DNA from: Mesorhizobium sp. B2-1-1
Lineage (GTDB): Bacteria; Pseudomonadota; Alphaproteobacteria; Rhizobiales; Rhizobiaceae
NCBI RefSeq assembly: GCF_006442975.2
Contig: NZ_CP083954.1
Location: 558,001 to 622,000, forward strand
Direction: 5' to 3'
DNA: 64,000 nt
Shown here: one piece after another, positions 24,294-33,529 of the stretch
How the letters are laid out: every line of letters starts with the position of its first letter
How positions within the stretch are numbered: the first letter of the stretch is position 1
Translations under genes and position numbers: made by a program
Notes under the pieces: model-generated
The model's input: only the letters and a program-made list of their open reading frames with translations
What the model was told of the DNA's origin: nothing
Databases searched by the model: none

Positions 24294-26114
24294 CTATTCC
24301 GCTGGCGACGGTTTCTTGCGGAACAGCGCTAGCAGATTGTCCCACAGTTCGATCTTGGCGCCCTGGCGCTTCATGATCACGCCTTGCTGGAGGATCGACA
24401 GCGTGTTGTTCCAGGCCCAGTAGATGACCAGGCCTGCCGGGAAACCAGCCATCATGAAGGTGAAGATGACGGGCATCCAGGTGAAGATGGCGGCCTGCGT
24501 CGGATCCGGCGGCGTCGGGTTCATGCGCATCTGCAGGAACATGGTGACGCCCATGATCAGCGGCCAGACGCCGATCATCAGCATGTGCGGAAGCGTGATC
24601 GGAACAAGGCCGAACAGGTTGAAGATCGAGGTCGGATCGGGCGCGGCCAGATCCTGGATCCAGCCGAAGAACGGCGCATGGCGCATCTCGATGGTGATGT
24701 AGAGCACCTTGTAGAGCGAGAAGAAGACCGGGATCTGCAATGCCACCGGCCAGCAGCCGGCGAGCGGATTGATCTTCTCGGTCTTGTACAGCTCCATCAT
24801 CGCCTGCTGCTGCTTCATCTTGTCGTCCGCGTATTTCTCGCGGATCTCGAGCATCTTGGGCTGCACCTTCTTCATGTTCGCCATCGACGCGTAGGACTTA
24901 TTGGCGAGCGGGAAGAAGATGGCCTTGACGATGACGGTGGTGGCGAGGATCGCCAGGCCGAAATTGCCGAGGAATTTGTAGAGCGTGTCGATCAGCCAGA
25001 ACATCGGCTTGGTGATGAAGTGGAACCAACCCCAGTCGATCAGCAGGTCGAACCGCTTGATGTGGCGGTCTTCGGCATAGGCATTGATCTTGGCGACTTC
25101 CTTGGCGCCGGCGAAGACCTCGGTCTCGACGGTTGCCGACTGGCCGGCCTCGACATTGATCGGGTCGGTGAGGAAGTCGGACTGGTAGCGGTGGCGGCCG
25201 TCCACGAAATAGCCGAAGCGCGGCTGGAACGGCTGCTTCTCGCTCGGGACCACCGTCACCGCCCAGTATTTGTCGGTAATGCCAAGCCAGCCGTCCGTCG
25301 ACTTGCCCGGCTTGACTTCCTTGTCCTTCTCGATGGACGCGTATTTGTGTTCCTGCAGGCCTTCCGCACCGGTGAAGCCGATCAGGCCTTCATGCAGCAC
25401 GTAGGTGCTGGCGACTGCCGGCTTGTCGTAGCGCGTTACGCGGCCGTAATTCGATAGCGTAACCGGGGCCGAACCCGAGTTGCGCACCTCGTCGGAAACG
25501 GTGAACATGTAGTCGCTGTCCACAGAGAAGGTGCGCTTGAAGGTCAGCCCCTTGTCACTGGTGTAAGTCAGCGTCACCGGCGTCGACGGGGTCAGCGTCG
25601 GATTGCCTTCGACGTTCCACACCGTATCCGCGCCCGGTACCGTGCCCGTCTTGTCGTTGCCGACGAAGCCGATCTCGGCGAAGTAGCCGCTGGGCAACTC
25701 CGAAGGGTTGAGCAGTTCGATCTTGGGCGAATCCTTGTCGACGGTTTCGGTGTAGTGCTTGAGCTTGAGGTCGTCGAGACGGGCGCCGGTCAGGTTGATC
25801 GAGCCTTCGAGGCTCGGCGTGTCGATCTTGACGCGCTTCGAAGCCGCCAGCGCCTGGTCGCGGCTGGCCGCGGTAACGGTGTCTCCGCCGGGCGCGTTGG
25901 GGATGGCACCGGGAGCGGTGCCGGCCGGTGCCGGCGTTGCCGCGCCCGGATTGGCTGTCTCCGCCGCCTTCTTCTGCTCTTCCACGCGCTGCTGCTCGAC
26001 GCGCGCCGCCTCGCGCTGCTGTTCGACGCGCGGGTTCATGTAGAAGACCTGCCACAGGGTCAGGATCAGCACCGACAGCGCGATGGTGATGAAGAAGTTT
26101 CGGTTGTTTTCCAT
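24294..26114 (-). CDS. yidC: Membrane protein insertase YidC
   Basis: A 606-residue inner-membrane insertase. An N-terminal membrane anchor (residues 6-25) precedes a Glu/Gln/Ala/Pro-rich linker and the large periplasmic beta domain (about 80-370). The conserved five-segment insertase core follows, with N-K-S-Y-A-S-M-A-N-M-K-K-V-Q-P near residue 420 and N-P-L-A-G-C-W-P near residue 465. It inserts and folds membrane proteins with or without Sec. It is 14 bases downstream of rnpA in the classical rpmH-rnpA-yidC order. Confidence 0.97.
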   Translation of the reverse strand: MENNRNFFITIALSVLILTLWQVFYMNPRVEQQREAARVEQQRVEEQKKAAETANPGAATPAPAGTAPGAIPNAPGGDTVTAASRDQALAASKRVKIDTPSLEGSINLTGARLDDLKLKHYTETVDKDSPKIELLNPSELPSGYFAEIGFVGNDKTGTVPGADTVWNVEGNPTLTPSTPVTLTYTSDKGLTFKRTFSVDSDYMFTVSDEVRNSGSAPVTLSNYGRVTRYDKPAVASTYVLHEGLIGFTGAEGLQEHKYASIEKDKEVKPGKSTDGWLGITDKYWAVTVVPSEKQPFQPRFGYFVDGRHRYQSDFLTDPINVEAGQSATVETEVFAGAKEVAKINAYAEDRHIKRFDLLIDWGWFHFITKPMFWLIDTLYKFLGNFGLAILATTVIVKAIFFPLANKSYASMANMKKVQPKMLEIREKYADDKMKQQQAMMELYKTEKINPLAGCWPVALQIPVFFSLYKVLYITIEMRHAPFFGWIQDLAAPDPTSIFNLFGLVPITLPHMLMIGVWPLIMGVTMFLQMRMNPTPPDPTQAAIFTWMPVIFTFMMAGFPAGLVIYWAWNNTLSILQQGVIMKRQGAKIELWDNLLALFRKKPSPAE

Positions 26115-26128
26115 CGAGAGCCCTTGGC

Positions 26129-26482
26129 CTATCGTGTTCCGCGAAGTCGGCGGGAGAGTTCGACCTTCAACTGGCCGAACGGGGCGCGGAGCGCATCATC
26201 GCGCCCGACGATGACATAATCATTGCCGGGCATCATGTCATCGGCCGCATGGGTGCGCACGGCCTCTTTCAGCCGCCGCCTGACGCGGTTGCGCACGACC
26301 GCGTTGCCGACCTTCTTGGTGACGGTGTAGCCGACGCGCGGCGCGCCGCCGTCGCCGCGGTCGAGGACCTCGACGAGGAAAAACCGCCCGCGACGTTTTT
26401 CACCACGGCGGACGGCCAGGAATTCCGCGCGTTTCAGAAGCCGCTTGGGATTTTGTCCCACTGGCTTGCCGGTTGCGGGCAA
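26129..26482 (-). CDS. rnpA: Ribonuclease P protein component
   Basis: A 117-residue basic protein that assists the RNase P RNA in trimming tRNA 5' ends. The family motif [16 protein letters not shown] is central, preceded by R-F-F-L-V-E and followed by D-Y-V-I-V-G-R. The start is uncertain: TTG 26482 is chosen because it lies 15 bases after rpmH and keeps the K-R-L-L-K-R motif; GTG near 26460 is an alternative. No ATG is available in this part of the frame. Confidence 0.88.
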   Translation of the reverse strand: MPATGKPVGQNPKRLLKRAEFLAVRRGEKRRGRFFLVEVLDRGDGGAPRVGYTVTKKVGNAVVRNRVRRRLKEAVRTHAADDMMPGNDYVIVGRDDALRAPFGQLKVELSRRLRGTR

Positions 26483-26496
26483 CGATCTTGTCTCGC

Positions 26497-26631
26497 TCAG
26501 GCGCTGAGCCGCTTGCGGCCGCGGTTGCGGCGAGCTGCGACGACGCCGCGACCACCCTTGGTGGCCATGCGGGCACGGAAACCGTGCCGGCGTTTGCGGA
26601 CGAGTTTGGACGGTTGGTAGGTACGCTTCAT
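26497..26631 (-). CDS. rpmH: 50S ribosomal protein L34
   Basis: A 44-residue, Arg/Lys-rich protein beginning [15 protein letters not shown] and containing the H-G-F-R-A-R-M and G-R-K-R-L-S motifs, all diagnostic of L34. Start ATG 26631, stop TGA at 26497-26499. It leads the rpmH-rnpA-yidC operon, giving the standard bacterial order. Confidence 0.97.
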   Translation of the reverse strand: MKRTYQPSKLVRKRRHGFRARMATKGGRGVVAARRNRGRKRLSA

Positions 26632-26932
26632 TTGTTTTAATACCGCGGGGTGCGGCCCTTCTTGATTCTGTCACTCTGTAACAGGAGCTTTGCCGGGCCG
26701 GCTTTGGCGCGATCGAAACCGCGCCGGGACGAATGGCCCAAGCGTGAGCGGGCTTATAGAAAGAAGGGTTTTGGAAGTCAATCCGGTGCCGGGCCGGTGC
26801 CGGGCCGGTGTCGCCGGGCCCGGGATGCGCACTTTCGGCGGCAATTATATCTCTCCGACCAAGGGGGAAATTGGCAAAAAAGCCGCAATCGCCTAATCTG
26901 GGCTGATCAAGCGATTGTGAAGACAGGACCGC
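26632..26932. other. Divergent promoter region rpmH / histidine kinase with short tandem repeat
   Basis: About 300 bases with no gene. It must hold the strong promoter of the L34 operon on the minus strand and that of the kinase on the plus strand. An 11-base unit GGTGCCGGGCC is present twice in tandem at 26785-26806 and starts a third, diverged copy. I could not assign -35/-10 elements with confidence. Confidence 0.5.
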
Positions 26933-28420
26933 ATGAGCGAAACCACGCACGCCGAGGAAGGGACAGGACCAGCGCCAGCCGCCGTCCGCAGCGTACCCTT
27001 GTCGCGCGGCCTGTCGACAAAACTGCTGCTGTTGACCATCGTTTTCGTGCTTTTGGCCGAGGTGCTCATCTTCCTGCCCTGGATCGCCAGCTACCGGCTG
27101 GCCTGGCTCAAGGAGCGGCTGAGTACCGCCGCTGCCGTATCGATCGTGCTGGTGCAGGGCGAACCGACCTCGCTGTCGCGCACGGCGCAGAACGACGTGC
27201 TTATGGCGATCGGCGCCAAGGCGATCGCGGTGCGCGACGGCGGCGTGTCGCGGCTGCTTGTGGTGGCCGATATGCCGCCGCAGGTCGACGAGCACATCGA
27301 CCTCGCCAGCGTCGGCATGGTCAAGGGCATGACCGGCGCGCTCGACACGCTGTTTTTCGGCGGCGACCGGATGCTGCGCGTCTTCGGGCCGGTCGGCGAC
27401 AGCGACAAGGAGTTCGAGCTGATCATGCCGGACTACAGCCTGCGCAAGGCGATGCTTATCTATTCGCGCAACGTCGCCTTCGTCTCGCTGCTGATCTCGC
27501 TGTTCACGGCCATGCTGGTCTATGCCGCGATCGACCTGATCATGATCGGACCGATCCGCAACATGACGCGCTCCATGCTGTCCTTCTCGCAGGCCCCCGA
27601 CGACCCCAGCCGGATCATTCATCCCGCCGCTCGCGCCGATGAGATCGGGGTGGCCGAGCGCGAGCTGTCGCAGATGCAGGAGCGGCTGCAGAAGATGCTG
27701 ACCGAGCAGAAGCACCTGGCCGACCTCGGCCTCGCCGTGTCGAAGATCAACCACGACATGCGCAACATCCTGGCCTCGGCGCAGCTCATTTCGGACCGCC
27801 TGCGCCAGGTCAAGGATCCGACCGTGCAGGCCTTCGCGCCGAAGCTCCTGCGTGCGCTCGACCGTGCGGTCTCCTACTCGGAAGGCGTGCTTCATTACGG
27901 CCGTACGCAGGAGCCGCCGCCTTCGCGCCGGCGCGTGCGGCTGCGCCAGCTGGTCGAGGACGTGCACGGCCTGCTCGACATCGAGGAAGGCATCGAGTTC
28001 ATCAACGCGGTCGAAAAGGCGTTCGAGGTGGACGCCGATTCCGACCAGTTGTTCCGCGTGCTCACCAATCTGTGCCGCAACGCCGTGCAGGCGATGGCGG
28101 CGGACACGGAGAGCGCCGTGGTGCGCCGGCTGGCGGTTTCGGCCGAGCGCATGGGCAGCGTCAGCCGCATCGTCGTGACCGACACCGGTCCCGGCCTGCC
28201 GCCGAAGGCGCGCGAGAACCTGTTCGCGGCGTTCCGCGGCTCTGCGCGCAGCGGCGGCACCGGGCTTGGCCTGGCGATCGCGCATGAACTGATCCGCGCG
28301 CATGGCGGCACGGTGGAGCTGGTCGAATCGATCGGCGGGCGCACCACCTTCGCCGTCACCATTCCCGACCAGCCGGTGCGGCTCGACCAGGCCCGCAACG
28401 GGCTGCGCCGCCCGGCCTGA
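26933..28420 (+). CDS. Membrane sensor histidine kinase (orphan)
   Basis: A 495-residue kinase. Membrane segments near residues 30-52 and 180-206 enclose a periplasmic sensor of about 125 residues; a HAMP linker follows. The dimerisation/phosphoacceptor helix has H274 in K-I-N-H-D-M-R-N. The ATPase domain shows the N-box L-C-R-N-A-V-Q-A-M near 380-388, G1 D-T-G-P-G-L-P near 420 and G2 [10 protein letters not shown] near 443. No response-regulator gene is next to it, so its partner must be elsewhere. The H-D-M-R-N form of the H-box departs from the commoner H-E-L-R-T. Confidence 0.9.
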   Translation: MSETTHAEEGTGPAPAAVRSVPLSRGLSTKLLLLTIVFVLLAEVLIFLPWIASYRLAWLKERLSTAAAVSIVLVQGEPTSLSRTAQNDVLMAIGAKAIAVRDGGVSRLLVVADMPPQVDEHIDLASVGMVKGMTGALDTLFFGGDRMLRVFGPVGDSDKEFELIMPDYSLRKAMLIYSRNVAFVSLLISLFTAMLVYAAIDLIMIGPIRNMTRSMLSFSQAPDDPSRIIHPAARADEIGVAERELSQMQERLQKMLTEQKHLADLGLAVSKINHDMRNILASAQLISDRLRQVKDPTVQAFAPKLLRALDRAVSYSEGVLHYGRTQEPPPSRRRVRLRQLVEDVHGLLDIEEGIEFINAVEKAFEVDADSDQLFRVLTNLCRNAVQAMAADTESAVVRRLAVSAERMGSVSRIVVTDTGPGLPPKARENLFAAFRGSARSGGTGLGLAIAHELIRAHGGTVELVESIGGRTTFAVTIPDQPVRLDQARNGLRRPA

Positions 28421-28645
28421 CAGGCTTGGGCGCTGTTTCGCCCGCAAACCGGTCCGGCCCCCTTCGCCCTGAATGCCGCTTCGAACAACCCGATTTCCGG
28501 CCGGATCCAGCGGATGACGCATCGACGACAAAACTTTTGCCGGATCGGCTTGCTTTTCGCGAATTCAGTCGCTAGGGAACTGCACACATTCGCGGCCGGT
28601 CCTCGAGGATCGGATCGCGGGGTCATGGAAAGCATGACCTGATGC

Positions 28646-28722
28646 GCGCCCGTAGCTCAGCTGGATAGAGCACCAGACTACGAATCTGGGGGTCAGGAGT
28701 TCGAATCTCTTCGGGCGCGCCA
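28646..28722 (+). tRNA. tRNA-Arg (anticodon ACG)
   Basis: A 77-base cloverleaf. The 7-bp acceptor stem GCGCCCG/CGGGCGC is followed by discriminator G and an encoded CCA (28720-28722). The D-arm contains AGCTCAGCTGGATAGAGC. The anticodon stem CCAGA/TCTGG closes the loop CTACGAA, giving anticodon ACG, read as ICG after A34 deamination. The T-arm contains GTTCGAATC. No integrase or duplicated 3' end is visible nearby. Confidence 0.97.
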
Positions 28723-28854
28723 TTTAATCCTATTGAAATCAATAGACTTCCAGGCGTTTCCAGCGCGACGCCACTGGCTCGATTTTCGGAATTCAGCCGG
28801 TTTTGGCAAGACGGCGGCAGCCGGTGCCAAAATCGCACTATGGGCTAAAGTGCC

Positions 28855-28971
28855 CTACTTGGAACGGCACAGTCTCTGCCAAACATTCGAAATTTGCTGA
28901 GTCTCCTGGCGGTGCACCGTGACAGACTCACATTCCGGGGCCGCGCAGGCGTAGTCGGGATTTGAAATCAT
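28855..28971 (-). CDS. Small 38-residue protein downstream of the second efflux pump
   Basis: ATG 28971 is preceded at 7-base spacing by the strong Shine-Dalgarno AAAGGAG (28979-28985), and the frame begins 23 bases after the pump gene's stop. The product is hydrophilic, with Cys residues and a Gln-rich middle (V-H-R-Q-E-T-Q-Q-I), and no membrane segment. No family is recognised. Support is the ribosome-binding site and operon position only. Confidence 0.45.
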   Translation of the reverse strand: MISNPDYACAAPECESVTVHRQETQQISNVWQRLCRSK

Positions 28972-28993
28972 TATGGTTCTCCTTTCCGATGGT

Positions 28994-30616
28994 TCAGTGC
29001 GCGCCACCTGCATCGACATGGCCCGGGTTGCGCAACAGCAGCGTGGCGAAGAACGCGACGACAAGGGCTGCTCCGAGCAGATAGAACGCGTCGCTGAAAG
29101 CCATGATGAAAGCCTGCTTGCGTACCATCTGTCCGATGGCGATGACGGCCTTGTGCATCGCGGCTGCGCGATCGCCGGCGCAATGCGCCAGGAAGTACCG
29201 GGTCAGATGCTCGATGCGCGCGCGAGTGCTCTCTTCGAACAGCGACACCGACCGCACCAGCACGTTGGAGTGGAACTGCTCGCGCTTGGTCAGAAAAGTC
29301 TGCAGCATGGCGATGCCGACGGCGCCGCCGAGATTGCGGATCATGTTGAACAGTGCGGAGGCGGAGCCGGCGTTCTCCTGCTCGATGCCGGCCGTAGCGA
29401 CCGCAGCCAGGGGTACCATGACCAGGGCCTGACCGACGGCACGGACGACATTCGGCCAAAAGAACTGCTCCGACGCGTAGGTCGCCGTCATTTCGATGTT
29501 CATGAAATTGCTCGCCGCGAACAGCGCAAAGCCGAAGGCGACGATAATGCGCATGTCGAAACGCTTCATCAACTGCGGCACCAGCGGGATCAGCACCAGT
29601 TGCGGCAGGCCTGTCCAGGCCAGCACCATGCCGATCTGCTGGGCGTTGTAGCCCTGGATGCGCGCGAGATAGACGGGCAGGATGAACACCGCCCCGTAGA
29701 GCGCAATTCCGAGCAGGAAGCTGGCCAGGATGGAGAAACCGAAATTCCAGCGGGCGAACAGTCTGAGGTTAAGCAAGGGCCTTTCGCTTCTCAACTCGAT
29801 CCACAGGAAAAGCGAGAGGCTGACGAGGGCGATCAAGGACAGCCGCACGATGAACGGCGAGCCGAACCAATCGTCCTTGTTGCCCTCCTCGAGCACGGTC
29901 TGCAAGGCGCCGAGCCCGATCGCCATGCTGATGATCCCGGCCCAGTCGCCCTGGCGCAGCAGCGAGAGCTGCATCGGCGCCCTTTCGAGCGACATCCACA
30001 GCATGCCCACCATCAGCGCGCCGGGGACCAAGTTGACATAGAAGATGAACTGCCAACCCCAGTTCTCGGTGAGATAGCCACCGATTGTCGGCCCGATGGC
30101 TGGTGCGAAGGTCGCCGACAGCGCGAACAGGGCGAATCCGATCGGCTGCTTCGCCTTCGGCAGGAGGGTTATGGTGATGGTGAAGGCGACCGGAATCAGC
30201 ACGCCGCCGCAAAAGCCCTGCAAAGCACGCAGAACAATCATCTGCTGAAGGTTTTGCGCGAAGGCGCAGGCAACCGAGAAGGCGAGAAACAGGATTGCAT
30301 TGGCCAGAAGATAGACGCGGATGGAAAAGACCCGCGACAGCCAGCCGGTGAGCGGAATGACGACGATCTCGGCCACCAGGTAGGCGGTCGATATCCAGCC
30401 GCCGTCATCGATGCCCGCGCCGATGGCGCCCTGAATGTCGGCTAGCGATGCGTTGACGATCTGGATGTTGAGGACCGCCATGAAGGCGCCGAGCGTCGAG
30501 CCAATGACGGCGATCCAGGTCTTGAGCGGGGCGGAAGAGGCATCGGTCGGCGCCAGGCTCGATGCTTTGGCTGCCATCGGCGCAGGCGTGGGGTTGGTGG
30601 TGAGGGTTGCGGGCAC
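28994..30616 (-). CDS. DHA2-family efflux MFS transporter (EmrB-like), second copy
   Basis: A 540-residue, 14-segment transporter with L-N-I-Q-I-V-N-A-S-L-A in the first segment, W-I-S-T-A-Y-L-V-A-E near residue 74 and G-P-T-I-G-G-Y near residue 172. It is clearly a paralogue of the pump at 19070-20662 but divergent from it. Start is GTG 30616. It follows the HlyD gene by about 90 bases on the same strand and forms a drug or metabolite export system with it, under a LysR rather than a TetR regulator. Confidence 0.9.
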   Translation of the reverse strand: MPATLTTNPTPAPMAAKASSLAPTDASSAPLKTWIAVIGSTLGAFMAVLNIQIVNASLADIQGAIGAGIDDGGWISTAYLVAEIVVIPLTGWLSRVFSIRVYLLANAILFLAFSVACAFAQNLQQMIVLRALQGFCGGVLIPVAFTITITLLPKAKQPIGFALFALSATFAPAIGPTIGGYLTENWGWQFIFYVNLVPGALMVGMLWMSLERAPMQLSLLRQGDWAGIISMAIGLGALQTVLEEGNKDDWFGSPFIVRLSLIALVSLSLFLWIELRSERPLLNLRLFARWNFGFSILASFLLGIALYGAVFILPVYLARIQGYNAQQIGMVLAWTGLPQLVLIPLVPQLMKRFDMRIIVAFGFALFAASNFMNIEMTATYASEQFFWPNVVRAVGQALVMVPLAAVATAGIEQENAGSASALFNMIRNLGGAVGIAMLQTFLTKREQFHSNVLVRSVSLFEESTRARIEHLTRYFLAHCAGDRAAAMHKAVIAIGQMVRKQAFIMAFSDAFYLLGAALVVAFFATLLLRNPGHVDAGGAH

Positions 30617-30708
30617 GGCTGAATTCCTTGTTTGACGAAGCGCGCGTGAGACACTGGCGTGGCGGCCACCATGCGAGGTCTCGGAGAACCTCGCGCAGCC
30701 GCTACGAG

Positions 30709-31863
30709 TTACCAGCCGGCGATGATCCGGCGGCCGCTGTCCGGTTCACCCCGTTCGGCCAGGATGGTTGCCTTCGTGTCGATCGTCGGTTCGGCCGACA
30801 TGCCGGCGCGCAGCTTGCCGGCGAGCCTGCCGTCGTTGATCGCGATCTTCACCGGGATGCGCTGCACGATCTTGGTGAAATTGCCGGTGGCGTTATCCGG
30901 GGGCAGCAGCGCGAACTCGAGACCGCTCGCCGGCGACACACTGTCGACACGGCCCTTGAGTGCCACGCCGGGAAAGCCGTCGACCGCGATCTCGACCGGC
31001 TGTCCGCTCTGCACATGGGTAAGCTGTGTCTCCTTGAAATTGGCCACGACATAGACCGCATTCAGCGGCACCACCGCCATGAGCAGCGTGCCGGCCTGCA
31101 CATACTGGCCGACGCGAAGCGAACGGGCCCCGACGGTGCCGTCGACGGGTGCTGTGATCGTGGTGTAGGAGAGATTGAGTTCCGCCTGACGCAGGGCGGC
31201 CTGGCTGCTGTCGCGCTCGGCCTCCGCCTTGCCGCGCTCAGTCGTGAGCACGTCGATTGCTTTGCGGGCAGCAACCAGTGTGGCGCGATCCCGCTGGAGT
31301 TGGGCTTCGTTTTCGCCAAGGGAGGCTTCGGCCTGCTGGGCGCGTTGGCTGGTGCCGTAGCCGCTTTTCAGCAAGGTTTTATAGCGATCACCCTCCTGCT
31401 GCGCGAATTTGAGCTTCGCCTCGGTTGCGGCGACGTTGGCCTTTTGCTGTTCGACCACCGAATGCTGCAGGCCGATCTGGGCGTCGAGGTTATGCAGCGT
31501 CGCTTCGGCTGCTTCGACATTGGCTTGCGCTTGGTCTAGCGCGGTCCTGAAGTCGCGGTCGTCGATGCGGGCCAGAACCTGGCCCGCCTTGACGGGAGTG
31601 TTGTCCTCGACCAGCACCTCGGCGATGTGGCCCGAGATCTTCGGCGCGACGGCCGTATAGTCGGCCTTGACATAGGCATCGTCGGTCGATTGCAGATACT
31701 GCCCGACCGTCCAATAGTCATAGCCGTAGAGCGCAGCCGAAGTCAGGCTGGCCACCAGACCCAACCCGACAACGGTGCGCTTGATCATCGTCTTGCGGGA
31801 CCGCGGCGCGGGTTTCACCTCAACCGGGTATTCCAAGGTGGCGGGTTTGACGCTTACGGTCAT
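30709..31863 (-). CDS. HlyD-family membrane fusion protein (EmrA-like), second copy
   Basis: A 384-residue adaptor with a membrane segment near residues 30-48, lipoyl half-motifs around residues 75-105 and after residue 220, and a coiled-coil hairpin rich in Gln, Ala and Glu between. The segment Y-G-Y-D-Y-W-T-V-G-Q is shared with the first copy. ATG 31863 has GAGGAG upstream. First gene of the second efflux operon, divergent from lysR across a gap with the 48-bp element. Confidence 0.9.
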   Translation of the reverse strand: MTVSVKPATLEYPVEVKPAPRSRKTMIKRTVVGLGLVASLTSAALYGYDYWTVGQYLQSTDDAYVKADYTAVAPKISGHIAEVLVEDNTPVKAGQVLARIDDRDFRTALDQAQANVEAAEATLHNLDAQIGLQHSVVEQQKANVAATEAKLKFAQQEGDRYKTLLKSGYGTSQRAQQAEASLGENEAQLQRDRATLVAARKAIDVLTTERGKAEAERDSSQAALRQAELNLSYTTITAPVDGTVGARSLRVGQYVQAGTLLMAVVPLNAVYVVANFKETQLTHVQSGQPVEIAVDGFPGVALKGRVDSVSPASGLEFALLPPDNATGNFTKIVQRIPVKIAINDGRLAGKLRAGMSAEPTIDTKATILAERGEPDSGRRIIAGW

Positions 31864-31932
31864 CGTAATCTCCTCTCACGGTCGGGCCGAGTGGCCGATT
31901 GGTGCAAGGACGATGCAACGGCAATCTTGATG

Positions 31933-31980
31933 TGATAATCGAGGAAAGAACGGAAGGATCATCCATTAAGAGCGGATAAT
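31933..31980. promoter_or_regulatory. 48-bp regulatory element, copy 1 (efflux/lysR gap)
   Basis: Three blocks, TGATAATC (31933-31940), GGAAGGATCATCC (31952-31964) and AAGAGCGGATAAT (31968-31980), recur in inverted orientation with the same spacings (11 and 3 bases) at 33062-33109. The element ends four bases before the lysR ATG and lies in front of the divergent efflux operon. It is a candidate binding site for the LysR protein. Confidence 0.7.
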
Positions 31981-31984
31981 CGAA

Positions 31985-32896
31985 ATGGACAGGCTCACGA
32001 GCTTGACGGTGTTTGGCCGCGTTGTGGAATGCGGAGGCTTTTCCGCGGCGGCCCGACGCCTCAACATGTCGACGACGATGGTCAGCAACCACGTCCAGGC
32101 GCTGGAGGAAAGGCTCGGCGTTCGGCTTCTCAATCGCACCACCCGCAAGGTGAGCCTGACCGAGATCGGCCAGGCTTACTATCAGCGTTCCTCGCAGATC
32201 CTCGCCGATCTGGAGGAGGCGGACCGCGTCGCGGGAGCGCTTCAGGCGACGCCGCAAGGCACACTTCGCCTTCATTCCAGCATGAGCGTCATCCGTTTTC
32301 TGGCGCCGATCGTTTCCGAATTCGTCAACCTTTATCCGGCTGTTTCGGTCGATCTCACCGTCGGCGAAAGAATGGTCGACATGGTGGAGGAGGGCTTCGA
32401 CCTTGACGTGCGTTCGCTGCCGCTTCCCGATTCAAGCCTGATCGTCCGGCGGCTGACCTCATGGCGCAACATCGTCTGCGGTTCGCCCGGCTATTTCGAA
32501 CGCCATGGAACACCGCGTCGGCCCGATGACCTCGCACGCCACAATTGCATGCGCCATGCGTCATATCCTTTCGGTAACGAGTGGCGTTTCGAGGACCCCG
32601 ACGGCGAGCCCGTTTCCGTCCGCGTCGATGGCAACTTATTGACCAACAGCCAGGAGACGCTCAGACGCCTTGCTCTCGACGGCCGCGGTCTGTTCATACC
32701 GCCGCCCTTCCTCGTGGCCGACGACCTGAGCGCCGGGCGCCTTGTCCGGGTGCTGGAGGAATATTCAGGAGTCGAGTTCGCGATCAACGCGTTCTATCCG
32801 CATCGTCACCATGTCTCGGCCAAGGTGAGGACTTTCATCGATCTGTTGGCCGAGCGCTTTGCCGAACACCGCAGGTGGATGGAATTGAAGTACTGA
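31985..32896 (+). CDS. LysR-family transcriptional regulator of the second efflux system
   Basis: A 303-residue LysR regulator. The winged helix-turn-helix is at about residues 1-60 ([18 protein letters not shown] ... [15 protein letters not shown]). The C-terminal two-lobed effector domain follows, with the C-M-R-H-A stretch typical of the CrgA/AaeR-like subgroup. Divergent from the HlyD/MFS operon. The inverted copies of the 48-bp element at both ends of the gene suggest it controls the efflux operon and the gene at 33197. Confidence 0.9.
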   Translation: MDRLTSLTVFGRVVECGGFSAAARRLNMSTTMVSNHVQALEERLGVRLLNRTTRKVSLTEIGQAYYQRSSQILADLEEADRVAGALQATPQGTLRLHSSMSVIRFLAPIVSEFVNLYPAVSVDLTVGERMVDMVEEGFDLDVRSLPLPDSSLIVRRLTSWRNIVCGSPGYFERHGTPRRPDDLARHNCMRHASYPFGNEWRFEDPDGEPVSVRVDGNLLTNSQETLRRLALDGRGLFIPPPFLVADDLSAGRLVRVLEEYSGVEFAINAFYPHRHHVSAKVRTFIDLLAERFAEHRRWMELKY

Positions 32897-33061
32897 ACGA
32901 CGGTTACACCGTCCGCCGCCGGAAAGTCGGCGGGCTGATGTGCCTTCTGATCTCTGGTCGGCCACATGCCGGCAAGGGCCGGAGCGATTGCCAGCACCGA
33001 CATGGCAAAACCCTCGATCCGGGAGGGCCAGCGCTGAGGCAGCGCGCCCGCTCATGATCCT

Positions 33062-33109
33062 ATTATCCGCTCTTGGCGGATGATCCTTCCCAATCTTCGA
33101 TGATTATCA
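33062..33109. promoter_or_regulatory. 48-bp regulatory element, copy 2 (before DUF680-like gene)
   Basis: Inverted counterpart of 31933-31980: ATTATCCGCTCTT (33062-33074), GGATGATCCTTCC (33078-33090) and GATTATCA (33102-33109), with identical 3- and 11-base spacings. It sits about 90 bases before the small secreted protein gene at 33197, where a promoter is expected. The rest of the gap 32897-33196 shows no gene. Confidence 0.7.
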
Positions 33110-33196
33110 TGAGTGGGCCCAAGATGCATCGTCTTGGCGAACAGGCAAGGACCTGTTCTTGAACCCAAGTCCAGAACTCAACCTTAGGAGATTTCC

Positions 33197-33436
33197 ATGA
33201 AAAAGATCGCTCTTGCCACCGCCGCGTTCCTGGCCATCACTGGCGCCGCACTCGCCGAGAACCCGAATGTCGGCGGTTCCGACATCAATGCGATTGCCCA
33301 GGAACAGCTCGACAACACCCACACGTCCTCGATCGCGCATAGTGCAGCCTACGAACTGCTCAATGCGGGCTCCAATGCGGCCATCGCGCAGGATCAGGCG
33401 GTCGAGCGTCGCCGGGACCTTTTCGGCAACCGTTAG
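33197..33436 (+). CDS. Small secreted DUF680-like protein
   Basis: A 79-residue protein with a signal peptide (M-K-K-I-A-L-A-T-A-A-F, cleavage after A-L-A near residue 20). The mature part contains N-P-N-V-G-G-S-D-I-N and a T-S-S-I-A-H stretch, resembling DUF680, a family of tiny exported proteins known mainly from Mesorhizobium. Function unknown. Preceded by AGGAG, and by copy 2 of the LysR-associated element. Confidence 0.65.
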   Translation: MKKIALATAAFLAITGAALAENPNVGGSDINAIAQEQLDNTHTSSIAHSAAYELLNAGSNAAIAQDQAVERRRDLFGNR

Positions 33437-33529
33437 ACACCGGCTCCGGCCGCCGAACCCCCAAAGCAGCGGGCTCATTCGCCGCCTTCGCCTCGGGGTT
33501 CGACCGGTCGCGAAAAAAGGAGAAATGCG

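Noticed and set aside
28623..28838. Minus-strand open frame of 71 codons across the tRNA gene
   Set aside because: It is an antisense artefact of tRNA-Arg(ACG); proteins with this wording are well-known spurious predictions.
28646..30616. tRNA-Arg as the attachment site of an integrated island covering 28.7-47 kb
   Set aside because: No integrase gene and no repeat of the tRNA 3' end were seen, so the accessory character of the region is not evidence of tRNA-targeted integration.
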